Part shown: positions 34,685-43,038 of the stretch, one piece after another | Position numbering within the stretch: the first letter of the stretch is position 1 | Layout: the number at the start of each line of letters is the position of its first letter | NCBI GenBank assembly: GCA_018266615.1 | Contig: JAFEAB010000001.1 | Coordinates: 1 to 46,842 of the forward strand | Reading direction: 5' to 3' | From: Bacteroidota bacterium | Lineage (GTDB): Bacteria > Bacteroidota > Bacteroidia > Chitinophagales > Chitinophagaceae | DNA: 46,842 nucleotides | Position numbers and translations under genes: made by a program | Notes under the pieces: model-generated | The model's input: only the letters and a program-made list of their open reading frames with translations | What the model was told of the DNA's origin: nothing | The model's database searches: none

Positions 34685-35911
34685 CTACTTCCCGGGGTTA
34701 CGGGGTTTTCCGTAATATTTTCTCTTTCCCCCCGGCCTGCCATGCTGTTGGGGTTGCCTGGGAGAATAGGCGGGTGTTGCGCCTAATTCGGGAGGCACAA
34801 CGCCATGAGGCACGGTGCGTTCAATCAGTTTTTCAATTTGCCACCACTTCCGCTGATCTTTTGGGCTAACCAGGGTAAAGGCGGTGCCATCTGCTTCTGC
34901 CCTGGCGGTACGGCCAATACGGTGTACATAATCCTCTCCATCGTGTGGAACATCAAAATTGATGACCAGATCGATGTTATCGATATCAATTCCCCGGCTG
35001 AGAATATCGGTAGCCACCAAAATAGGAAGCCTGCCACTTTTAAATTGCATCAATACCTCTTCCCGCTTATCCTGTTCCAGGTCGCTGTGAATTTCATCTA
35101 CCTTCAATTTTTTTCTGCGGAGTTCGCGGGTGAGTTGTTTAACGCTCAGTTTGCTGCTGCAAAAAACGACGATGCGGGAGAAGTTTGAACCAGACAACAG
35201 TTGCACCACGAGGGGTACTTTTTGTGCCTCAAATACATGGTAGGCCGTCTGTTTAATTTTTTCCGGAGGCTTGCTGATGGAAATATTCACTTCGGCAGGC
35301 TGGGTCAAAATCCTTTTTGCCAGTTCCCTGATTTTTGAAGGCATGGTTGCAGAAAAAAGCAGGTTTTGCCTCCGGGCAGGGAGGTGGTTAATGATGAACA
35401 TGATGTCATCATAAAAACCCATATCCAGCATACGATCTGCTTCATCCAGCACCAGGTATTTTAATCCGGATAATTTCACATACCCCATTCGGATATGCGC
35501 CATCATTTTCCCGGGGGTACAAACCACAATATCGGCGCCCGTACTTACCGCTTTCTTTTCCTGGACAAATGCATTGCCATCACCTCCTCCATAAATGGCT
35601 ATGGAACTGATGTTTGTATAATAGGAAAGTCCCTCAAGATGCTGTTCTATCTGGATAGCCAGCTCCCGGGTGGGAACGATAATCAGCGCATTGATGGTAT
35701 GCGGATCGTGTGCAGAAGTCAACATCCGGTTTATCAGCGGCAGTAAAAAGGCCGCAGTTTTCCCGGTTCCTGTTTGAGCCGAGGCAATTACATCCTTTCC
35801 TTCGAGGATTAGAGGAATTACCTGTTCCTGTACCGGGGTGGCGGTATCATAGCCGGACGCTTCGATGCCTTCAAGTAATCGATCATCAAATCCAAATTCA
35901 GAAAATCTCAA
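34685..35911 (-). CDS. DEAD-box RNA helicase
   Basis: An ATP-dependent RNA helicase of about 408 residues, acting in ribosome assembly or mRNA turnover. All core motifs are intact: the Q motif region TATPVQEQVIP, motif I AQTGTGKT (about 45-52), PTRELAIQ, TPGK, motif II in LDEADRMLDMGF (around 153), SAT in FSATMP, DILSRGIDID and motif VI HRIGRTARA. The short C-terminal tail is basic and rich in Pro, Gly, Arg and Lys, likely binding RNA. There is no ATG: the frame allows TTG at 35917 or 35911. I choose 35911 (LRFSEFGFDD) because it fits related N-termini and leaves more leader after the -7-like box at 35928-35935. It is divergent from cvfB. Confidence 0.94.
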   Translation of the reverse strand: MRFSEFGFDDRLLEGIEASGYDTATPVQEQVIPLILEGKDVIASAQTGTGKTAAFLLPLINRMLTSAHDPHTINALIIVPTRELAIQIEQHLEGLSYYTNISSIAIYGGGDGNAFVQEKKAVSTGADIVVCTPGKMMAHIRMGYVKLSGLKYLVLDEADRMLDMGFYDDIMFIINHLPARRQNLLFSATMPSKIRELAKRILTQPAEVNISISKPPEKIKQTAYHVFEAQKVPLVVQLLSGSNFSRIVVFCSSKLSVKQLTRELRRKKLKVDEIHSDLEQDKREEVLMQFKSGRLPILVATDILSRGIDIDNIDLVINFDVPHDGEDYVHRIGRTARAEADGTAFTLVSPKDQRKWWQIEKLIERTVPHGVVPPELGATPAYSPRQPQQHGRPGGKRKYYGKPRNPGK

Positions 35912-35927
35912 ATCCAAAAAATTTTTG

Positions 35928-35935
35928 CAAAGATA
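35928..35935 (-). promoter_or_regulatory. Candidate -7 box of the DEAD-box helicase gene
   Basis: TATCTTTG followed by C on the minus strand matches TAnnTTTG, 16 bases before the chosen TTG start. A TTG at the 19-base distance is absent. It is the same string as found before recG. Confidence 0.4.
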
Positions 35936-35994
35936 GCCGATTCCAATTGGGTTATGGTTTCCTTATGCCGCCTTAACTTGCATAAAATAAAAGG

Positions 35995-36828
35995 ATGGTA
36001 AAAGTTGGAGAATTAAACCGGTTGCGTGTATTGCGAAGGGTAGATTTTGGAATGTACCTGGATGACGGTAAAAACGGTATCCTTTTACCTAACCGATATA
36101 TTCCATCTCAGCTTAAACCGGGCGATGATATTGAAGTTTTCGTGTACCATGATGGAGAAGACCGGTTGATTGCCACTACGGAGAAACCGAAAGCCATGCT
36201 GGGCGATATGGCCCGGCTTAAAGCCGTATCGGTAACGCCGCATGGCGCCTTCCTCGATTGGGGGTTACCTAAAGATATTTTCGTTCCTATTTCCCAGCAA
36301 TTGGGAAAAATGGTGCCCGGGGGCGAATACTTAGTTCAAATCGTATTGGATGCCCAAACTGGCCGGTTGGCCGCCACCGAAAAATTCCAGCACCGGTTCT
36401 CAAATGAAAACCTAACCGTTTCACCCCTCGAAGAAGTGGATTTAACTGTTATCCGCCGTACCGATATTGGCTATCTGGTGGCTATCAATAACCGGCATAC
36501 CGGGGTGTTGCATTTTAATGAAATTTACCGGGATATCCGAATCGGTGATACATTTAAAGGTTTTATTAAACAAATAAGCGATGACGGAAAAATTGATGTA
36601 GCGGCCGGTAAACCCGGTTATGCCAGGGTGGAAGGGGAAGGAGAAAAAATACTCCGGCTACTGAAAGAACATAACGGGTATTTACCCTACTTCGATAAAA
36701 GCGATCCGGAAGAAATTTATCAATTCTTTGGAATGAGTAAGAAAACCTTTAAGATGGCTGTTGGCCAATTGTATAAACAACGAAAAATTTCAATCGAAAA
36801 ATCGGGGATAAAATTGACTGAATTATAA
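35995..36828 (+). CDS. cvfB: CvfB-like S1 RNA-binding protein
   Basis: A 277-residue cytoplasmic protein of the CvfB family: tandem S1-type RNA-binding domains (about 5-65, 70-130 and 145-210; RVDFGMYLDD, VTPHGAFLDWGLPKDIFVP, RTDIGYLVAINNRHTGVLH) followed by a C-terminal winged-helix (about 225-277, GYLPYFDKSDPEEIYQFFGMSKKTFKMAVGQLY in two parts). In staphylococci CvfB influences virulence gene expression; in Bacteroidota the role is not known. The start is ATG at 35995, 77-83 bases from the divergent helicase start. The stop overlaps the start of the Smr gene (TAATG), so the two are coupled. Gene symbol is by family resemblance only. Confidence 0.88.
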   Translation: MVKVGELNRLRVLRRVDFGMYLDDGKNGILLPNRYIPSQLKPGDDIEVFVYHDGEDRLIATTEKPKAMLGDMARLKAVSVTPHGAFLDWGLPKDIFVPISQQLGKMVPGGEYLVQIVLDAQTGRLAATEKFQHRFSNENLTVSPLEEVDLTVIRRTDIGYLVAINNRHTGVLHFNEIYRDIRIGDTFKGFIKQISDDGKIDVAAGKPGYARVEGEGEKILRLLKEHNGYLPYFDKSDPEEIYQFFGMSKKTFKMAVGQLYKQRKISIEKSGIKLTEL

Positions 36829-37082
36829 TGGGACGAATTAAAGTTGATTTACATGAAGTTTACAATAACAGCCGCGGAATTGAATCTGCTTTGGAAGATG
36901 CGTTTCGACGTGCTGTGGAAAAACGCATTCCCGAAATTGAAATAATACCGGGCAAGGGCTCCGGGCAATTGCGAAAAAAAGTGGAACGCTTTTTACAACA
37001 ACCCCACATCAAACCCCTGTATCACCGAATTGAAAATGACAGCAAAAATTTTGGCAGGTTGTTTGTATTTTTTAGGTTCTGA
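36828..37082 (+). CDS. Small Smr-domain protein
   Basis: An 84-residue protein that is a stand-alone Smr domain, related to the C-terminal domain of MutS2 that has nuclease activity on nucleic acids. It shows KVDLHEV at the start and the GKGSGQLRKKVERFL motif in the middle, the two signatures of the family (DLH and GxGxG). The final strand RLFVFFRF is as expected, though the tail is short. Its start codon overlaps the cvfB stop by one base, so it is translationally coupled to an RNA-binding protein; with the divergent RNA helicase this suggests an RNA-metabolism neighbourhood. Confidence 0.85.
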   Translation: MGRIKVDLHEVYNNSRGIESALEDAFRRAVEKRIPEIEIIPGKGSGQLRKKVERFLQQPHIKPLYHRIENDSKNFGRLFVFFRF

Positions 37083-37118
37083 CAAAAAATTAACAGCACG
37101 GCATAACAGAAGAAAAAA

Positions 37119-38081
37119 ATGAATAAACTACTTCTCCTTCTTATCTTTTTCAGCAGTTGCAAGGCGCCCGCAGAAGCCCAAAAAAAATCCGATTCTTCTT
37201 ACCGCGAATTGCCAATGGAATACCACACAGGCAATGTAACCCTTTTTGGTACGCTTACCCTGCCCGAAACGGCAGCCAGAAAACTAACGGTATGCCTCCT
37301 TATTTCGGGATCAGGGCCAACCGACCGGAACGGCAACAATCCTGCCATGAAAAATGAAAGCCTCAAAATGCTGGCCCACGCCCTTGCCGATTCAGGCATT
37401 GCCAGCCTCCGATACGATAAACGGGGAGTAGGCGAAAGCGCTATTCCCAATATGAAGGAAAATGATTTGCGATTTGAAGATTATGTGCAGGATGCCAAAT
37501 GGTGGATATCCGTTTTAAAAAATGACAAGCGTTTTAACCGGGTTGTGGTGGCAGGCCATAGCGAAGGTTCACTTATCGGAATGATTGCTTCTCAAAAAGA
37601 CGTGAACGGATTTATTTCCTTATCGGGTGCAGGAAAACCCGCAGGACAGTTGATTTCTGAGCAGATTTCAATCCAGGCCCCTATGCTCGCAGAAGAAACC
37701 GACCGCATTATTGATTCCCTAGAAGCAGGGAATACAGTCAGCCAAATCAATCCAATGCTTTCTTCTTTGTTTCGTCCCTCCGTGCAACCTTATCTTATTT
37801 CCTGGTTTAAGTATGACCCTGCAGTAGAAATTTCAAACTTAAAAATACCGGTATTAATTATCCAGGGTGATGCAGACCTCCAGATAAAAACAGAAGATGC
37901 GCAGGCGCTTTTTGCCGCTTCAAAATTTGGAAAAGAATACGTTATCCACGGAATGAACCATATTTTAAAAAAAGTTGGATCTTCCAATGCTGATAATATG
38001 GCTTCCTATAATGACCCCTCCCGGCCATTACATCCCGAACTAATGGCTCCAATTGTGAATTTTATCAAATCTCTTCCATAA
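37119..38081 (+). CDS. Alpha/beta hydrolase, probable lipoprotein
   Basis: A 320-residue exported hydrolase. A hydrophobic stretch (4-13) ends in FSSC at position 14, so Cys14 is likely lipidated and the protein anchored to a membrane. The alpha/beta fold follows: VCLLISGSGPTDRNGN with the oxyanion region, SLRYDKRGVGES, and the nucleophile elbow GHSEGS with Ser148. A later acid is likely Asp in IQGDADLQIKTED and the catalytic His is in HGMNHILKK. It resembles prolyl-oligopeptidase/dienelactone-like esterases; the substrate is unknown. It lies 36 bases after the Smr gene and may share its transcript, and faces the adhesin with a shared hairpin between them. Confidence 0.86.
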   Translation: MNKLLLLLIFFSSCKAPAEAQKKSDSSYRELPMEYHTGNVTLFGTLTLPETAARKLTVCLLISGSGPTDRNGNNPAMKNESLKMLAHALADSGIASLRYDKRGVGESAIPNMKENDLRFEDYVQDAKWWISVLKNDKRFNRVVVAGHSEGSLIGMIASQKDVNGFISLSGAGKPAGQLISEQISIQAPMLAEETDRIIDSLEAGNTVSQINPMLSSLFRPSVQPYLISWFKYDPAVEISNLKIPVLIIQGDADLQIKTEDAQALFAASKFGKEYVIHGMNHILKKVGSSNADNMASYNDPSRPLHPELMAPIVNFIKSLP

Positions 38082-38108
38082 AAAAAGGAGGTACCCGAAG
38101 GCACCTCC
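38081..38108 (-). terminator. Shared hairpin between hydrolase and adhesin A
   Basis: GGAGGT (38087-38092) pairs with ACCTCC (38103-38108), with two more G-C pairs inside after a mismatch. On the minus strand it is followed by a clean run of T, which makes it a good terminator for adhesin A; on the plus strand the following bases are only AT-rich. Confidence 0.6.
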
Positions 38109-38130
38109 AGAGGAAATATATTTTCCAAAA

Positions 38131-41100
38131 TTACTGTTTCACCAAACGAATTGTTTGTGATTCATTCCCCGATACAATTTTCACAAAATACACACCGGGT
38201 TTCCAATTGGAACCAATGCGGATCATTGATTTCTGAATCGTTGTAGTTTTAAATACCATCTTGCCGAGGATGTCGGTTACTTCCAGATGTGTCCCAGCCT
38301 TCAACTGCCCAACCTGAAGGTTAAATTCTCCATTGGATGGGTTCGGGTAAGCCAACACCTCCCCTTTTAAATCCTGGGCAGGATGTTTAACAACTGGGGT
38401 ACGCAAATTATTGTTTAAGCACTCCTGTGGACCCACTTCTACTCCGGTTAATACGCCGATACAAGTCTTTGAATCTTTCACATACACATCATAGGTACCT
38501 GCCACTAATCCGGTGAAGGAATTGGAAGCCTGGTAGTTATTTCCATCCACACTGTAGGTATAAGGGCCTACACCACCCGATACAAATATTTGAATTTGTC
38601 CATCCGGTGTTTCACAATCGCTGGCATTTACACTATGTGTACTTACATTGATCAGGGAAGTAATGAGTGTAACATTCAGGGTACCGGTACATCCTTTGGA
38701 GTCTTTCACTGTACCTGTATAAGATCCCACTGAAAGATTGATGAATGTATTGGAAGGCTGGAAATTTACTCCATCGAGGCTATACGTGTACGGTGCGGTA
38801 CCTCCCAAAGCAATAAATTGAATAGAGCCATCATCTATACAGGCACTCACATCCGATTTATGACTGCTAACAGATACTCCCGAACCCTGAGGAACATTCA
38901 CAACCTGAGAATAAGTACATCCCTTTGAATCCTTCACATACACCGTATATGAACCAGGGGTCATATTGGTAAAGGCATTAGATGACTGATAGGTTACATC
39001 ATCCAGGCTATAAGAATAAGGAGGTATCCCACCATTTCTATAAACAAAGATCTTACCATCATTAGAACAACTGCTGGATGGCAGCACATACGGAGTAATT
39101 GTAACGGGTAATGCTTTCCCCACTACGGCTACCTTTGTATTCTCGCAACCTCCGGCATCTTTCACATGGATGGTATAATTGCCATCTGCAAGGTTGGTAA
39201 AGATATTTGATGGCTGATAGTTCACTCCATCCAGGCTATAGGTGTATGGTGCAATCGCAGCTGCAGCATAAATCACCAGGGTACCGGTTGGTGCACACTC
39301 GCTGCTGATAGAACCATTATGCGTTATATAGGGAAGGAATGCCTTCATCACATGAATATTGCTAATGGTTTTAACGCATCCTGTACCATCAGTAATCTGT
39401 ACATTATAAAAACCATATTGCAAACCCGTTTGAGTGGGAGCATTTGTACCATTGGTATAAGGAGTGTTTGCAGGATTCCCCGAACCGATAATGCCCGTCC
39501 ACACATAAGAATAAGGAGCGGTACCACCATTGGGTGTCAGACTAATCTGGCCATCGGGAGAATTGGAACAAACACTTACATTCCGAATATCCACCACGGC
39601 ATCTACCGGAGCACCCACTACAATAGTTCCTGTTGCAGACACTTGCTGACAAGGCCCGGTTGTTGTAACGGTATAATTATAGGTTCCCTGGGCTGCATTA
39701 TCACCACCCGAAATGGTGAATGTGCCATCGGCAAATGCACCCTGGAAACTTGGCGGCAATCCGCTGATCAAAGCGCCATTTCCACCACCTCCCACTGCAT
39801 AGGTAATGGGAGAAACCGCACTTCCCGCACAAAGTATTTGGTTATCGGAACCTGGGGCTGAAGACAGGCTGATGGTACTGTTTTGATTTACTGTTACCAC
39901 ATTTCCAGCCAGGGAAGTACTGCATCCTGTAATCGGGTTATACGAAGTAAGGGTATAGCTGGTGGTTTGTGTGGGTGATACTGAAATAGTTGCATTGGCT
40001 GCAGATGGGGTTCCGGCCCCTCCCGGTAAACCATTTACTGCTGGCGCGGTATTGGCCGACCAGGAATAAAGCGGAGTGGAATTCCCATTTACGAGCAGGT
40101 CGTCAATGGCCCACCAGGCAGACTGGGAAGAAAAGAATCCGGCAGAAACATTTCCCACAAAAATAAACCGAACCCAAACGGTAGGTTGATTCAAATAGGA
40201 AGCATTCAATGTTATACTTTCTGAAGCAAACGCATTCGCAGCCCCCACATTGGCAGCATAGGATTGTAACACCGTCCAGTTGACATTATCTGTCGAAATT
40301 TCCACAGTGGCAGAACTTCCGGCAACATTTCCCTTTTTATATGCCTGTGCCCAACTAAGGGTTACGGAAGAAAGATTATTGGTACTGAAAGAGGCGGAGG
40401 TCATGGTGGTATTTGCAGCAGCAGGGCATCCTCCCCAGTTAAAACAACTGGTAATGGCTGCCATGGCCACTTCAATACCGCCACCGTTGGGGCTTGTAAA
40501 GGCCTGGACTCCGTTTACGGATACTCCATTACTTTCTTTTGTCCATACTTGCCCGCTGTTATCTGAAGTACCAATTACGGTAACATTGGGTGTACCATTG
40601 AAATTTTCAGAGGCAATGGTTGATTGCGCATTAATACTCGAATTTCCGGTGAGGGATTCGGATTCCCCTACACAAATAGTAGCCGAAGAAGGGGAGACAG
40701 ATAAACCCGTAGGTGCATCGTTAACGGTAATACTACCCGTTTCAGGAACAGAATTACAAATGCCCGTACCTACAACCGAATAATTAAATGTTCCGGAAAC
40801 AGTTGGAGTTCCCGAAATAGTGACAACTCCACTTGAATAGGTTCCAGTTACACCGGCAGGTAAACCCGTTACATTCCCTCCACTTCCTGTACCTCCTACG
40901 GAATAAGTTATATCCGTAAGCGAACTATTCATACAGAGGACTTGACTGGTAGTTGACCCAGCCGATGTAAGCGTAAGCGTTGCCGCTTCGGTAACATCAA
41001 TTGTCCCCGGCAAGGAATTATTACCACAAGGGCCTTCTGCCGTTACTGTATAAGCAAAGGAACCAAATACGGTGGGTGACCCACTGATGGTATATACTTT

Positions 41101-42276
41101 TGTTCCACCATTGTAGGAGCCGCTGACCCCTGCCGGAAGCCCGGTAACAGAGGCGCCGGTGGCCCCGCCACCCAGTTGATATGTTATATTGGCAATTGCA
41201 ATATTCTGGCAAACAGACTGCGCATCGGTTCCTGCTCCGGAGCTACGAATAATCGTAGCCGCTGCAGAGATATCCTGGTTTGGAGATGTATAGGCAGCAT
41301 TACCAGGCCCTACTCCCCCCAGGTTTTGCCCAAAATTGGAAATGCCTTCATAAATCACATCCACAGAAATATTGTTTACCCCAATAGCTAACGGTGTAGT
41401 ATAACCGCCCGGGTTCACATAATTTGATGTGGTGATTGGCAATACATAGGTACCGGTAGCGCCGGGGGCAAGGCCACCTGCATCAACCTTCACAAAATAA
41501 TCGCTCCAGTTGGCACCATTGGTATTCCATTTAATCCCAATATTAATGTCCGGATTTGCATCGGTCCAGGTAGCAGTTCCATTATTTTTTATTTGAACCG
41601 TAACATTTCTTGTTTCGGGTTCGCACCAGGTGGTAGCGCCAGCATCCACACTTAATATCTGCGATTTATAAGTTAACTGTGTATAGGTGATGGAAACTTT
41701 TCCTACACCACCATCGCCACCCGAACGATTTGTACTTCCTGTAGCCCGTGCCGCACCTCCTCCTCCACCAAACCCAGGCGTGCCACTTACACTCCCGGAT
41801 GTAACACCATCATACCCGGCACTTCCACCGGTAACGGCAGCAGCACCAGTTCGATTGGTAGCATCATTTCCATTAGCAGCATTACCGGCACTGGAACCAC
41901 CCCCTCCTCCATAACTGGTGGAAGAACCGTTGGCTCCCTTACCACCGTAAAAACTATAACCCGGTGTAAACCCAATATTTCCGGATATTTGCTTAGGCCC
42001 TCCATTTGCACTCGTATTGCTATTTGGGGCATCACTCCCTCCCTTCCCTCCTGTTGCAAGAATGGTAGAGGAAGAACCAAACCAACTGCTTCCACCATCC
42101 GTTCCATCGCCGGTTGAACCGTTACCACCCGCCCCAACAGAAATATTATACGTTACGCCCGGTGTAACCGAATAACTGATAGCCTTAACATAACTACCAC
42201 CGGCTCCGCCACCGGCTGCAGCATTGGAGTTACCGGTTGCACCGCCACCGGCTCCTCCGCCTCCCCAGCACTCCAC
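38131..42276 (-). CDS. Adhesin A: glycine-rich, Ig-like and SprB repeats with T9SS type A sorting domain (body of a gene interrupted by TAG)
   Basis: The open body encodes 1381 residues. Counted from GTG 42276: a glycine-rich domain (about 1-205), a beta-sandwich with NGTATWTDANPDINIGIKWNT (about 215-330), three Ig-like putative repeats with a TGLPAGV core (about 350-520), a jelly-roll-like domain ending in WWAIDDLLVNG (about 555-735), another Ig-like repeat, then five or six SprB-type repeats (about 890-1295) each with APYTYSLDGVNYQ and YVKDSKGC patterns. The last 75 residues are a type A T9SS domain (LAYPNPSNGEFNLQ to IVSGNESQTIRLVKQ). It is a surface adhesin like SprB of gliding bacteria. 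The frame continues upstream to an intact signal peptide at 42355-42471 but is cut by TAG at 42352-42354, so as written the protein would lack a signal peptide or not be made. Confidence 0.88.
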   Translation of the reverse strand: MECWGGGGAGGGATGNSNAAAGGGAGGSYVKAISYSVTPGVTYNISVGAGGNGSTGDGTDGGSSWFGSSSTILATGGKGGSDAPNSNTSANGGPKQISGNIGFTPGYSFYGGKGANGSSTSYGGGGGSSAGNAANGNDATNRTGAAAVTGGSAGYDGVTSGSVSGTPGFGGGGGAARATGSTNRSGGDGGVGKVSITYTQLTYKSQILSVDAGATTWCEPETRNVTVQIKNNGTATWTDANPDINIGIKWNTNGANWSDYFVKVDAGGLAPGATGTYVLPITTSNYVNPGGYTTPLAIGVNNISVDVIYEGISNFGQNLGGVGPGNAAYTSPNQDISAAATIIRSSGAGTDAQSVCQNIAIANITYQLGGGATGASVTGLPAGVSGSYNGGTKVYTISGSPTVFGSFAYTVTAEGPCGNNSLPGTIDVTEAATLTLTSAGSTTSQVLCMNSSLTDITYSVGGTGSGGNVTGLPAGVTGTYSSGVVTISGTPTVSGTFNYSVVGTGICNSVPETGSITVNDAPTGLSVSPSSATICVGESESLTGNSSINAQSTIASENFNGTPNVTVIGTSDNSGQVWTKESNGVSVNGVQAFTSPNGGGIEVAMAAITSCFNWGGCPAAANTTMTSASFSTNNLSSVTLSWAQAYKKGNVAGSSATVEISTDNVNWTVLQSYAANVGAANAFASESITLNASYLNQPTVWVRFIFVGNVSAGFFSSQSAWWAIDDLLVNGNSTPLYSWSANTAPAVNGLPGGAGTPSAANATISVSPTQTTSYTLTSYNPITGCSTSLAGNVVTVNQNSTISLSSAPGSDNQILCAGSAVSPITYAVGGGGNGALISGLPPSFQGAFADGTFTISGGDNAAQGTYNYTVTTTGPCQQVSATGTIVVGAPVDAVVDIRNVSVCSNSPDGQISLTPNGGTAPYSYVWTGIIGSGNPANTPYTNGTNAPTQTGLQYGFYNVQITDGTGCVKTISNIHVMKAFLPYITHNGSISSECAPTGTLVIYAAAAIAPYTYSLDGVNYQPSNIFTNLADGNYTIHVKDAGGCENTKVAVVGKALPVTITPYVLPSSSCSNDGKIFVYRNGGIPPYSYSLDDVTYQSSNAFTNMTPGSYTVYVKDSKGCTYSQVVNVPQGSGVSVSSHKSDVSACIDDGSIQFIALGGTAPYTYSLDGVNFQPSNTFINLSVGSYTGTVKDSKGCTGTLNVTLITSLINVSTHSVNASDCETPDGQIQIFVSGGVGPYTYSVDGNNYQASNSFTGLVAGTYDVYVKDSKTCIGVLTGVEVGPQECLNNNLRTPVVKHPAQDLKGEVLAYPNPSNGEFNLQVGQLKAGTHLEVTDILGKMVFKTTTIQKSMIRIGSNWKPGVYFVKIVSGNESQTIRLVKQ

Positions 42277-42351
42277 AGTAATGCTACTTACGCCAACCGG
42301 GCAGGGCCATTGATGGCTCCCGGAAGTAGTAAAATTTACTGTGGTTTGCGC

Positions 42352-42471
42352 CTAAACCGATGATATTCCAAAGAATAGGATGGCGCCCATGGCACTAAAA
42401 AGCAAATAAATGAATCTGTGGAAAGTGGAAACAGGCAATCCTGCCGTTCCGGTTGTTTTGGTAGTATTCAT
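42352..42471 (-). pseudogene. Signal-peptide segment of adhesin A, ended by an in-frame TAG
   Basis: From ATG 42471 the minus strand reads 39 codons in the same frame as adhesin A: a polar N-region with Lys5 and Arg19, a hydrophobic core (FIYLLFSAMGAILFFG) and SSV, then TAG (42354-42352), then AQTTVNFTTSGSH leading straight into the adhesin. Replacing TAG by CAG would give SSVQAQ, a normal Bacteroidota signal-peptide end. So one base (C to T on the coding strand, at 42354) separates this from a single 1446-residue gene. It may be a true recent mutation, an error in the consensus, or a read-through site. Confidence 0.85.
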
Positions 42472-42523
42472 TGCAGTGTATTTAAGAAAGAAAAACAATC
42501 GTGTTCCGTTGGTTTTTCAAACT

Positions 42524-42541
42524 GTTATTCCAATGAATAAC
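42524..42541 (-). promoter_or_regulatory. Inverted repeat upstream of adhesin A
   Basis: GTTATTC (42524-42530) and GAATAAC (42535-42541) are perfect reverse complements with a 4-base loop. It lies 53-70 bases before the adhesin A ATG on the minus strand and is a candidate operator or a leader hairpin. Confidence 0.4.
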
Positions 42542-42924
42542 CTTTATAACACCACACAATGGATTAAATATGGACGGATTTACATGGATATTACCCGGAT
42601 TCAAATGCTATTTACATGTATTGAAATAGCTATAATAGTAACTGAAGGATTATGGGAAAAAGTTGGTTTTGGGTGGGAATTGGAGGGAAACGGAAGTTAA
42701 AAGTAAAATCATTTTATTTGAAATGCAAGCATTATCATAAAAAACTTTCAACCTACTCCAAAAGGATTAGGTATTAATTATAAAAAAAGAAATTCAAAAA
42801 AGAAGCTGAATTTATTCGGTTGGAAATCAATAAATAACCCAAATAAAAATTCAAATTAACAAATTCTGGCACAGGATTCAGCAATACACTTAAAATTATA
42901 AAAAAATGAAACCGGAATGGTAGA

Positions 42925-42958
42925 AAAATAAAACGCCCCGCACAATTTGTGCAGGGCG
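42925..42958 (-). terminator. Rho-independent terminator of adhesin B
   Basis: On the minus strand a 10-pair stem (42958-42949 with 42943-42934, one wobble) closes a 5-base loop and runs into TTTTATTTTT. It lies about 80 bases beyond the adhesin B stop and isolates it from adhesin A. Confidence 0.88.
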
Positions 42959-43038
42959 CCTAAATTTTGCCGGTTTTTACAGGAAATCAGTTTTCAAAAA
43001 CAGGCGCCGGCATATTACCTGTTCCTGAGGTGAAAATT

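Larger units (their letters stand above)
42472..43038. other. Gene-free stretch of about 570 bases between the two adhesins
   Basis: AT-rich, with no coding sequence I can support (a 96-codon plus-strand ORF starting at 42410 is mostly opposite the signal peptide and lacks features). It holds the terminator of adhesin B (42925-42958), an inverted repeat (42524-42541) and presumably the promoter of adhesin A, for which no clear -33/-7 pair is visible. Confidence 0.6.

Noticed and set aside
39319..39861. 180-codon plus-strand ORF opposite adhesin A
   Set aside because: It is the complement of SprB and Ig-like repeats; its composition (repeated CNGRI-like stretches) is a shadow of those repeats.
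38131..42471. Genetic code in which TAG is read as glutamine
   Set aside because: The 15-PKD gene and the M32 peptidase end with TAG at the natural end of their domains, so TAG is a stop in this organism.
42410..42700. 96-codon plus-strand ORF between the two adhesins
   Set aside because: It partly lies opposite the adhesin A signal-peptide segment, ends in AT-rich non-coding DNA and has no domain.
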